Part shown: one piece after another, positions 11,126 to 23,100 of the stretch | Position numbering within the stretch: position 1 is the first letter of the stretch | Layout of the letters: the number at the start of each line of letters is the position of its first letter | Assembly: GCA_963377175.1 (NCBI GenBank) | Contig: CAUJNA010003494.1 | Location: forward strand, 599,256-663,255 | DNA length: 64,000 bases | Direction of reading: 5' to 3' | Source: Effrenium voratum | Taxonomy: Eukaryota > Sar > Dinophyceae > Suessiales > Symbiodiniaceae | The notes under the pieces: model-generated | Database searches by the model: none | Seen by the model: only the letters and a program-made list of their open reading frames with translations | Told to the model about the DNA's origin: nothing | Translations under genes and position numbers: made by a program

Positions 11126-12479
11126 TCCCAGATGTGGGCCAAGGCGTTTGGGCCTCTGAATAGAAAGCCGACCGCCTCCGAGCCGACGTGTTTTCCCTCG
11201 GCTCAAGCCACTTGGATCTGCGGAGCCGACCGGGGAATTGTTCCTTTCGGCGTTCGGGGCGACTAGGCCGGGATGGGCCTCGATCCTAATCCGAGAAATG
11301 GGTGTGTCGTTTTTGTTAAGGGTCCCCAGTTTGTGGTTTTAAGAAGAAACTAAAAGGAAACAACCCCAAAATGGAGGGCCGCTAAAAAAAGACACACCCA
11401 AGAATTGCCATGGTCAAACGCCTGCTTCCTTTAAATGGTTGGTAGGGACGGTCATCATGGACCCCTTCGTGTTTTGTTTTCTTTGGCACGGAGGATAACC
11501 CCCGATATGAGAACCCCGGCAGTGAGGGTGGCTCCTCCGTTTCCCCCCGCGCCTACCGGTTTGGTGGTAGGTATGCCCGAAAGGCTTTGGAGCCTTTTGG
11601 AAGGATTTCGCTGGGCAAACAGCAACCTCACAGGGAGACTTCTCGAACTTTTACCGACTGAATTCTTTCGACCCGGGTGACGCCTTTGGAGATAAGTCGC
11701 TGATGGCAGAACGTGGCGCCCGACGTCTCAGGGGTTGCAGACTTGTCGCCTCCTTTTTGCGGTAACAAAATCTGCGGCCCGGTGGAAGGGCCTCTGATCC
11801 ATTAGGTGCCTGGCTTCTAGGCTCCGAACGCTCTCGCTTAGATCTGATAGCCTCGCACTCGAGGGGTGCGAGGGCATATTTTTCTCATCCTGCGATTCAC
11901 TCCATGGGAATCTGCGTGTCATGTGGCCACAAAAGGCGTTCAGGTAGTTTGGGTCAGACACGAGTCAATTCGGCAACACCACACTCATTGCGGTCCATAG
12001 GATTTCCCCCACTGCCGGAAAAGCCCCGGTCAGTAACTGGGGTCAGGACTTGGATTCTGTTTCTGGGCACTTGGGTGCTTTGATAGTGGTAACAAACAAT
12101 GGGGCTAGTAGGTTTTCAGGCCTTGCTGTTGGATGGACAAATATCCACTGCGCACCAGTTGCGTGGCCTATATCATTCTAGGGCTTCGTCTATCCCAGAA
12201 GTGGTGATTTCGTCAGCAAGGCCTTTGAAAACCAGAGGGAGATTTCGGATTGGGTCTTGAGGGAGGCCGATCCTGACGTTTTTGTTTTTTTTTTCCTTAA
12301 GTCATTTTTGAGTACCTTAGGCCTTGGTATGCTTTTAGGGACTTCTCGGAGGGAAGGTACCTCAGTCGGACCCCCAAAAGGTTTCGAAATAGGATTTGGA
12401 ACCCCTGAAGCACGTGGTGTCCTTGTTGGTGTCCCTTTGAAACCATCCAAACAGGGTACCTTCCAACTAAGACACCCCT

Positions 12480-12494
12480 TGCGGCGCAGGCATC
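12480..12494 (+). promoter_or_regulatory. Putative 5' acceptor just upstream of RPL15 start
   Basis: GCGGCGCAG|GCATC lies directly before the ATG at 12,495, giving an AG|G acceptor 5 nt upstream of translation start. Dinoflagellate nuclear mRNAs commonly receive a spliced leader in trans at such acceptors, so this may be the trans-splice site. An acceptor of a 5'-UTR intron is the alternative. No 22-nt spliced leader sequence was found in the window. Confidence 0.4.
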
Positions 12495-13443
12495 ATGGGG
12501 GCCTACAAGTACCTGGAGGAGATGTGGCGCAAGAAGCAGTCCGCGCGCTGCCCCAGAACCGAGAGATTCGAGAGACGAGCCGCCCGTGCGCGATGATATA
12601 CTTATGACTGACCTGAATCCAAAGGTCATCATTTGTAGAGAAAATGAAGAACCGCGTTCTTGGGTTTCAGGTCACTTTGTAGGGATGTAACCGGTTGGAG
12701 AAGGACTATTTACCGCACTCACCAGCAAAAAGTGGATAGGGCTCTAATCAAGACCAACCCAGGTTGGGTTGATAAAGACAGATCCATCGAATTGGGTGTT
12801 TGCTGCCCATCTGGTTTCAAGAACTTTTGGGTTCCCAACATACTGATGGGCAAAGTCCTGCACCATGGGACCATGGTTGAACCCATATTGTTGCCATCTA
12901 CAGAATCATCAGCAACCAGTCTTTCTGAAGGGTGGTGAAATCGATTTCCAGATTTCGTGTCACCATCCTCAGTATTTCCCTCTACACATCGCCCCTGCCA
13001 AGGGAAACTGATAGAGTCCCTTGGAAACCAACACTTTGGTGCATTTTGCCAAGGGATGTTAGGACTTTAACTTTTTGCCAACTACCGGGTTTTCCGTATT
13101 AAGCCACTAAAAGTTAGTCACTTTTGGCAGGGCTTCGCAGATTTCGCCACCGAGAACACAAAAGCACAGTTCGGGGGGCCCGACGTTTTGACGAAACCGA
13201 AACCGTCCAGCGAGGATGTGATGCGCTTCTTGGCCCGGCTGCGGAACTGGGAGTTCCGACAGCTGCCGCTCGACAAAAACGGGGCAAGGAGACAACGGGC
13301 CGCCTGACGCAGATGAAAATATGCACGTATACTCTTTGTAAAAAACAAAAATATATAATGCAACATATTGTTTTTTTGTTCCTGTTTTTTTTCTACACAC
13401 AAATCTAGACACAATATGTACACATGTATATCATGTGCGTGTG

Positions 13444-13474
<31 letters not shown>

Positions 13475-14101
13475 ACATCACTGAAAGGTCATGTGGATAG
13501 ATTGTATGCATGTACATTGTACATTCATATTTGCACAACTAGATAATCAAACCATATATGTATACATAACAATATAGACAAATAGACATATATATATATA
13601 TATTTGCATTGATTTTGTTCACTTAACCAACAGAAATATGCAGGCACACAAAAACACGGTGTGTGTGTGTAAACAAACACAAACACACACACACACACAC
13701 AAACAAATATATGTTGTCCCGTGTTCCGTGTTGCTAACCCCCCCCCCCCCCTCCCCGACCAGAGGGTAGGGTCCCCCAGGACCCCCCCCCCCCCCACGGC
13801 CCGAGACCCCGAGCCCCGGATCCTGGCACCTGCGGTCCCACCCCCCCCGCAAGGCAACCCGCAACCAACACACAAACCAACCCTAAACACCCTAAACACC
13901 CTAAACCAAACCCTAAACCGTAAACCTCTAAACCTAAACCAACCCTACACCAATCCTAAATCAACATAAACCAACCCTAAACCAACCCTAAACCAACCCT
14001 AAACCACCACAACCCAACCACAGGACCACAACCACAGGGGGGGGGTACTTGTCTGACCCATGACCATTGGGGGGGGGGCTGGCAACGCTGTACCATACAA
14101 A

Positions 14102-14134
<33 letters not shown>

Positions 14135-17100
14135 GGGTCAGTGTCCAGGGTTCCCAGCCCCCCCCTCCCCGGCCCCGGCCTGCCCTCTCTCCTGCCCCCC
14201 CACCGCCCCGGGTCCCTCATTTCTCGTTTTGGACCCCTCCAAACTCCAGCGTGGCTTTGTACTGCAATCCTGTCAACAACCACCCCTTGCCCGTCAACCA
14301 TCCCAACCCTAAAAGTCATACACCATCCCCAATCCAGCTTGACTTGAACCGCAGGACAACCTTAAGCTGGCCCTAAATCTAATTGACATGAAGCCTAAGA
14401 TAATTAACTCAGAAAAAACCTACATGCTCAACCCAGCAAAGACCCAAAGGATCCCTAAACCCACTGTAAATCAGCCCCCGGCTATCCAAAGAAAAAACTA
14501 ATAATCAGTTTAAATAACCCTAAGCAATGTCCTAAAATCCTGAGCTACAACCGAAACTCAAAGGTAAGCTTGAGATACCCCAAAGCATCCTTAAATCCAA
14601 ACTGAATCAGCCCTCAACGAAGCCTGACTTGCCCTCCAAACCAACACCTCACACCACAGAGGGGGAGGGGGGGAACCATAACCACAGGGAGGGAGGGGGG
14701 AACCATAACCACAAGGGGGCGGGGGCACCACACCCACAGGGGGGGTGGGGGGTACCAGGACCATTGGGTTGGGGGGGGGCACGAGCCCTGACCCATATAT
14801 ATATATATATTGATTACTATAAGTTGACAAATAGACACATCACAGCACGCCACCGCATGTTTAAACACAAGGGTAGATATTATGATAAGCAAATCAATTG
14901 CACAAGACGCACCGCTTGTTAAAGCGTGTTGCTGCGTTTGCGCGGGTATTGTTCAACTTGTTGTTGGGGATAGGTTTTGTCTCATGTATTGGTTGGCAGG
15001 ATTCTGCCACTTGTTGTTGGGGGTGTTCTCTCTTGTGCTGGGATGGGTTGTTTTTAACTTGTTCGTGGGGCGTGTTTGCTTAAGATGGGGATAAGTCGGC
15101 AAATGGCTTGGGACTAGATCTTGATTCGCTTGATGTTGGCTACGGTCATGTTGTGTGACAAGAAATCCCTATTTGCTTCTGAGAGTCTCGCAAGTTTCTT
15201 AATTGTATGGTGGAGTTAAGAAATCTCAAGTTTTTCCGAGACTCTGGGTGGCAAATTATCTAGGGGTCTTAGCTTGGCCACGTACATTTTCAGGGAATCC
15301 AGCATGATCAAGGGTGCAGCCGCTTTGTTGCCCTTAGCCAAAAAAATGGCCTGAAACCAGACTGAAACCAGTCTCAAATCAGTCAATTGCGGGATATGGG
15401 CGAGCCATGCAGGTTAGTAGCCAGTTTGCAAGAAAAACAAGTCGCACCCGAACTGCACCCAATCGCACCCTTCACCTCAAGTTGTGGCACAGAACATGGC
15501 AGAATGAAACCTGCCACTCGGTGTCCCCCAATCGGTTGGGCGCAGGCTGGGTTCAGACATGTTTAGACTTGGTTCAGGCCCGTTTCCTGGCTTTTACACA
15601 TATGTTATGTGAATGAGCTGATTTCCGGCATGTGCTTGATGAATCTGTTCGTAGCGGAGAGGTGCCCGTTGGTTTGGTAGATGCACACTGCATAGTTGAA
15701 CAGAAATCAGGTGTTTTTTTTGGCTCTGAGACTCTGGGATTTTTTTCTGGCCCAACAAGAGTCTCGTTTCTTGTTTAATAAGATTTCTTAACACACTGAA
15801 CGACCGTACTTCTTTTCAACTTGAAGCTGGGGATCAGTCATTGTTCACCTTTTTGGGGTTTCTCGAAACCACCGTTTGGATACACGGTTTGTGGATTTCC
15901 CCTGTTTCTCCCTGTTGGTCCTTCTTCCCCCAGTAGTGCCTTTATCTTTTATTTTTTGGAGGGTTCCCCTACTAAAATAGACCACAGACAAAAGTTGGTA
16001 CCCTTATTCTAACCTCTCTACTGGAGGACCTGGTTAAATATTCTACAGGGGTGACAAAAAAGATTGGCCCCATCCAAACCGTTCACTAGAGTTTTGGTCG
16101 TACCCCACTGATTTGGCCTGGCTTGCCAGACTGACCGAACATGCCGAGCCTCGTAACATCCAAAGTGGGGTACACGGGAGGGAAGCCGCCGGGTGTTTGG
16201 AACTCCCAAAAGATCCAAAGGTTGAGTCAAGGGGAGCTCACTTCCTGAGTCCTGGACTTGAAACTTTTTGGGAAGACCATTTTAGTGGTGCACGACCAGT
16301 TTGGACATCTTTCGTTGGCCCTTTTTTCCTTCAGGATTTCAGGGAATCCCAATAAGGGGGTAAACTCATTTATGAACCCGAGCGTTGATTGATAAAACGG
16401 CAACCACTCCTTCAGGGTTTCCGAGCAACTTCCCTTTTTGGCTTACCTCCAAAGTGGCTTTGTCTCGTTTCCCTGGATTTCCACCCGGCAAATTGGTCTC
16501 AACTTTTGATTTGGTTGGAAATCCTTCGCCAGCCCCTGTGATATTTACAGGGAGCCAATCACCACGCGGGCGTTTGTCTCCGGTTGGATGCCCTTTTCAC
16601 AGGGGAAACCACCAGGAAAACGGAAAGCCGCCCGAGACCGCCCGTTTTTTGGCCTGCCAAGGCCCGCGGTGCATCGTTGCTCGCGGCCCACGCGCCCAGA
16701 CAAAGCTCGCAAGGTGGGATACAAGGCGCGGAGTCGAGTCCCGAGTCCAGCGGGTTTTTGCCGAAGTATTACTTAGTGAACATCATGCGGTGATTCACCA
16801 GCTGGCCGTGGCTTTAGGCGGCAGCCCCACCCATGATGCTCGAAGAAGCCACGATTTGTAAATCGATGACTCAATAAATCTCTGCAAGATATCAAAAAGC
16901 CAGCGGCGGGGGGGGGGGGTTGGTGCGGCAGCCCATCGGTGATGATTCAACAAAGAGTGCCTTATATAATATCTGCAAACATGCTAAAGGGAGCGGACAA
17001 CCCCCCCCCCATGATCATGATGTTCGAAGAAGTGATGATTCAGCACTGATGCTAGGGGTGTTGGAGCGAGAAGCGCGGATGTTGGGAAAGAAGCCAAGGA

Positions 17101-20100
17101 TGTTGACGAGCTAGTGTAAAATGTGTGCATTTCGTGAGAAAATCCGTAAACTACTGCCGGACGAATAACACGGGGTCTCGGCCAGGTGTTGTAACGACGA
17201 CCAACAAGCGAAGACTGAGGCGAAAAGGATTCAGAAAGTACGACTAAAATGAGGGGCGGCGGGCTGAAAACGTCCAAAATGGCCCGGCCCAACAACTGAC
17301 TAGGACCAAAATGAGTCAACAACTAGGACCAAAAGAAGGCCCGCAAAAAGCCGGCAGTGGCGTGAGTAGAGTTGAGTTGATTGGGGGGCCAAAGTGATTT
17401 GGCCAGGTTTTGTAGAACATCATTCAATATTTTAAGCTGCAAGTTCGTGTTTTTGATTCGAGACCGACCGCGTTAATTCGCCGCCTAGATCCCTTACTTG
17501 CAGGATCCCATGGCTATGCATGTTCACAGTTGGATCACCCTCATTTGATTCGTCGGCATTCCCCCGTGTTTTGCAAAAGGTGACCCCCGGTCAAAATAGG
17601 TGGTTGCAGTTTGGCTTCCTGTGAACAGCTTCAAAGCACGCTTCCAACACAGGACTTTATTATTTTGCATGTTTCTGGAAATGGCAAGATCAATGGGCGC
17701 AGTTTGTGACGTTGCACTTCTTGGCTTGAAAACGTACCGCTAGATCTTTTTGAAGACGTAGACCAAAACTCAGGACTTGTTCCTGCACAATTCCCTTTCT
17801 AGACCTCCAAGAAAGGCTTCCGGCTTAGGAGTTCCCCCACCCCCCATTCATGGGCAAGGCGAAGCAGGGCTACTGCGTCTACCGCGTGCGCGTGAAGAGG
17901 GGTGACCGCAAGAAACGCGTGGCACGGGGACCCAGATTTCGCCTGTCCAGGTGTTTGGTTCCATGGCGGGTTTTGGGGGTCAAGTGGGGGGCTTCCGTGT
18001 TCCCTACGTGGGTCGAAACCCAAAGATGCAGCACAGTTTCATCAAGGGCGAGTAGGATTTTGTCCATCCAGTACGGGGGACCAAAATGGCGTCAATCTTT
18101 GTGTGAACCAGCCAGACAAGGGTACCACGCTTGAGCAAAAGAACGCGCCCGGGTGGTTTGACAATAGTTACTGTCATCTATGGTGCTAAAGGGGACAATG
18201 CGGAGAACCCCCACCAAAAGACCATTGGGACATGGTGATGGCGCCAAATCCATGTCATGGAAACACGTTACAATTGATTGACAGCGCGAGTTTCGCGCGC
18301 CGGGAAGCCTTTTTTTTCTTCTCTTTTTCTCGGTGCTTTAAATTCTTCGAAACTCTTTTGGGGAACCAAACATGGCTTCGGGCCCACAAGGGGTTGGCCT
18401 TAGACAAACAAATCGCAGGAACTTTCAACTGGTCTCTTTATTGTGACTGCTTTCAGGGGGTTATGAATATCAGCAGCTGGGGGTGTTTCCCTTGAACCAT
18501 TCCCTTCAGGGGGCCAGTTCAACGGAGTTCCTCTTTGGGGTGACCAGAGCCTCATGCCGAACCGGCTAGAATGCCCTCAAGCTTGTGGTGAGGGTATCCA
18601 AATTGGTTAGTTCCTTTTGGTTGCTACCCTTGCTTCACCCTCAATTGGTTGTTTGGATTGGTGGTTTGGGGATTTGAAACCCTGGCACTTGTTGATGGTA
18701 GATGGAAACCACCCCCTCAACCTCCAAACCAACAATTTGGGGGAAGCTGATTGCTAGTTTTTTGAGCGCCTTGAACCTTCCAAAGGCAGAACAAGATCTC
18801 ATAGACTTTCCGTGTCTTAGGCCCCAAGCCAAACAACTCAGAAACGAACATTGCAGAGGGTTGGAGAGCTGCTTGGAGACTCCATGACCCTTGAAACAAG
18901 GGGCCAGGACCCATTCTTTGGGTAATGACCTCATTTACAGGATTCCTGGAAGTTAAGCTTTCATCCAGGACAAATCCACAAACGATTCTGACTTTCAAGA
19001 ACTCATTCAGGAAACCAAGATGTGGAGGGTTGACGTTCCAGGACATCTCAACTTGCTGGCAATGGACAACAAAAGATGCAACACGAACACCAGGACCCCT
19101 TGACATGTCTCATTCCCACCTTTTTTTCCTTCTGCCCTGTTGTTGTCGGCCCTTGCAACCAGCAAACATGTTAGCTTCCAGTCCAACCAATGTCCGAGCG
19201 GCACTTCTCTTTTTTTCGGCAGACCCATGAGCTGGCGGAAGGCCCCATTTGGCCGGATTTGACCAAACGGAGACCACGAGGTTTGAGAGTTTCCAGATCT
19301 GACTTGCCAGTGCTCAGCACGGAATAAGAAATGGAAGGACCCCGAGAAAAACCGTCCAACTGGTGCTTTCCCGTACTTGGGCATCAAAGCCTGGGTTCAT
19401 CCATTTCTCATTCCCTAGTTATCGTAGCGATCGCAAGTGCTTTGCCAGACCCATGATTTGGCCCATTCTCTGCGCCCTCTTTCTTCCCATGCCGCATGGC
19501 GAATTGGTTTCCTCCAAAGAATTGAAGCCGCGCATGCCGCGCGGCGCGCGTTTTCTCTGAGGCCAAGGGCATCGTGTATGGCAAGCCGGTGAACCAGGGC
19601 ATCAACAAGTGGAAGGCTCGAGTGTGGGTTCCACTTTGGTGGGCCAGGGAGTTGGTAGCCGAGGTCAGTAGCCCCGGGGTAGTTGGTACTGGCAAACCTT
19701 GCTAGTTAGTTGGTAACCCACCAGGTGATTGTTCACTTATAAGGTTTTCCCTGGCAACCCAGGTTATCTTGGTGCGATATGCAGGGAACGAGCAATGGAA
19801 TGAACCAGGCTTTGGTGCCCGAATACAGGAGACCGCCAGTTGGATGGTTTTTGTCGGGGTCGTTCCATTGCTCATTCCCTGCTGAGCACCTGCAAGTTAT
19901 TGTTCACATAAGTTATTCAAAGTGGTGGGGGAACCTGTTAGGGAGGTGTAACTTAAGTGGCCAACCACTTGCTTGCCCGAACACCTCAGTACCCCCAGAG
20001 GTTGAGTGGAAATGCGGGCACCACGTAGCCAGAGCCACTGTAGAGCCACTATACAAAACGTAAACATATCCCGTTCTTTCTTGGGAGTAGTGGTTTGGGT

Positions 20101-23100
20101 ATATTGCCCAAGCGGGGCGAGTTGCAAAGATTGCTTCGAGTTATACCTATTCAGGATCTTGGCGGCCAATCATATAAATTCGGAGTCCGGAGCCCTCAAT
20201 CGCACTCTGTTAGCACCCTAGCACTTGAGGGCATCCAAAGCATCCCAACAGGGGAGGCCCCAAAATGTGCAAAGAGCCAAGCGGGGTCCAAGAACATCCT
20301 CCAAGGTGCAAGGGATCAGGGGGCGGTTTTAAAAAAATCCAAAACAAACACCGCAAAACACTTAGTCTAGTGAGGCAAACAAGATGGTCGGTCCTTTTTG
20401 GCTTCCCTTGGCCACAAAAGCAACCCAGGAAAGGCTCGTACCCAATAGGGGTTGGGGTACCCTCAAAAAAGCACACCCATAGTCTTTTCGACCAGCAAAA
20501 GTTCAAGTTCGGCCAGGTTTGGCTGCGAAGGTACAAGGCACCAAGGACCAAGGTGAGTGTTTCTCAAAGTGCTGGACCCAAATAATAAGGGTCACCAAAG
20601 AGGACCAACCATTCTTGGGGGACCACTATTTTGAGAAGCCCCGCACACATCCTGCCATAGTGTTGGACGAAATCCATTTCGCACCACTTAGGAGAGATGA
20701 ACCCCTGTGGAAAGCACCTACTGGTGCGGTTCATGGATTTTGTCCATCCACGAAGGGGCCACCGAAGACTCCCCCATTTTTTTTGGGGGGGGGAGGGCCC
20801 TCGCTGGCCACGGCGAGCGATCCGTAGGCCGTGCGGAACCTCCGCAGCATCGCGGAGGAGCGTGTAGGGCGGAAGTGCGGCAGCCTTGCGCCCGGTTTCC
20901 ATTTGGGTCACTTGAGGACGGGTGGGGGTAAGGCGGAGGTTACTTACAGAATTGCCGTTGGGTTGGATCTTGAGACTTTTTGGGCAATTTCCATTGAACC
21001 TACAAGTTTTAAAACAGAATGCAAATTGAGTCACGGTAAAAGGGAAGGTAAGGACAATCCGCGTGTCACAATTGGGTGCGGATATCCGCCTTTTCAATTC
21101 TTGAAGCATGGTTCTGGGTAGACTATATTCATACCGGGTTTTGATTGTGACTCATTTAAGGAGGGGTGGGGGTCTTGATTGCTATTGGGTTGGATCTTTA
21201 GACTTTCATTGAACCCACAAGTTAAACACTTTTTGAAGAGGGGTCAACAGCACACAAGATTAAGGGTAAGGAGGAAAGGAGGGGTGAGAAAGTTGAAAGG
21301 CAGAAATTGAGGGTGGGGATATTGTTTGTTAGGGAACCCTTTTTTGGTGTGATTTTTCAAAGGACACCAAAAGGAATCCTTGCCATCCTACTTTGAGACA
21401 CACCCACTTGGGTCATTGGGGGAGGTGGGGGTGAAGATGACCCCGGATCTAAGTAGAATCCGTCCTTTTGATAGGAGGGTGTCCCCTCCAAAAGTGGTTT
21501 GAAACCCCACTACAGGGGAGACCCCCTATTGATTAACCGGGGTTAATGAATCTGGGGTTAACACTAGGGAGAAGTTTAAGGATGAGGAGGAGATAATGGG
21601 TGAGAAAATAGGTGAGAAAAGAAAAGGGATGATGCCGCGCTTTTTTGTTTTGTTTGTACGGTTATGTTGGGGTAAAAACTAACGCGCACCCTTTTCCGAT
21701 GCGTCTTGAGCCAACGTTGCAGTTGGTCGTTCATGCTCATGAAATTTGAGTGCACTCTTCACACTCCCCCTGTGGCATTTTGCCACACCGCCATCAGACC
21801 TGGTCCCACCCCGAGGACTCTGAGGTCTCCTCTTGAGGTGGATCAGGCTCGCTCCCAGCTTTGGGAAAAAACGCCACCGGGCCTGCCTCAGCTCCTCTCT
21901 CAACTGGGCCACCCTTGACGTACCCCACCTCCCAAGTCCTTGCCCGAGCCGACGAAGACGATGCCTTCTCCTTCACAACCTCCTCCTGCATTCCCGGAGA
22001 CTGCCTCTCCTTCTTCTCCTTGATCTTGAAGAACGTGTATCCTCGCCACTGCTGCATTTTGGAGGTGGCTTGCCTTGCCTGCGGCGCAGTCCAGCTATCC
22101 TCCTCAATGCGCTTGAGGCCCAACCCCGACTCCCCGGCGAAAAGCTTCACCGTGGTCCTGGTTGATTCCAGGTCCACTGCATCCACCGGAAACTCCCGAT
22201 GGATTGGGTGGAACCTTCGTTTCCTCGGCTTCCCATGAGCTCGAATGGCCCATCCCGGCACCGACCAATCCCACCGGTCCTTGCCCTTGACCGGCGGGGC
22301 CACCTTGTACTTCTCCAGCTCCCACGGGGTCCCGTGGACTGTCTGGTCCTCGCCAACCTCCTTCTGCGGATTCGGCTTCGTCTCCTGCTCCACCCGAATC
22401 ACCTCCTCCTCTGATTCCTTCTTCCAACGCAATGCCCGGAGCCTGGGTCGAACTTGACGATCACCCTGACTGCTGCTGGGCTCCTCTCTGCTCCTAGGAC
22501 GAGCAGGGCCAGCATCGCGAGGGTCATTGTCATCTCGACCTCGAGGGCTGCGGCTCCGATCTCGACTTCCCGGGTTCTCATCGATCCCCAGGTCTGCCAA
22601 CGAAACGGTGCCCCTGAGCGGCACCCAAAACGTAGTCGAGCCCGTCCAGGCGTGGGCCTCCCGAAAGGTGTCCTGCCTCCAATTGTCCACGAAGGTCCGT
22701 CTGCCGCGCTCCTGGTCAACAAAAACCACATGGTTCAACCTCCGGTCTTGATGTTGACCCCAGGCGGCATAGCCGCCGGATCCGGTTGAAAATCCCGGTT
22801 CCGTCTGAGCATATGGATGCGGACCGCCACGATCCTTGTCTCTTCAAAGGTCACCTCCCAAAAGTCCTCCGGTTCCTCCTCCACCGAGTTCTGCACCAAC
22901 CCAGACGGGCGTTCTGGCCATGGCATGGCAGGAACCTCGTCCTGCTTCTGACCTAGTCCTAAAAGCAAAGGGCAGCCCATGGGGCAGTGGTCAAACGGCT
23001 GGCGGGAGGCGTCCCAGATGTTGACCTCTGGGGCTGGTTCATCTTCCCTAGCCCTTCTTGTCGTCGCCGGTTCATTTTCCCTGGCGATCTTCTTCTCTGT

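Noticed and set aside
11435..11680. An 81-codon plus-strand frame with proline-rich and leucine-rich parts
   Set aside because: Protein-like in places, but no acceptor/donor pair, phase partner or family match could be found. Left uncalled.
11850..11875. Hairpin CTCGCACTCGAGGGGTGCGAG as a possible small RNA or terminator
   Set aside because: An isolated short stem with no conserved partner sequence or known RNA-family features.
13525..14347. Several G/C- and I/Y-rich frames on both strands
   Set aside because: They arise from poly-C, CA and TA microsatellites and telomere-like repeats in RPL15 intron 2.
21833..22457. Plus-strand frames of 70-125 codons opposite the copia tail
   Set aside because: Antisense shadows of the minus-strand coding region; the minus frames carry the conserved motifs.
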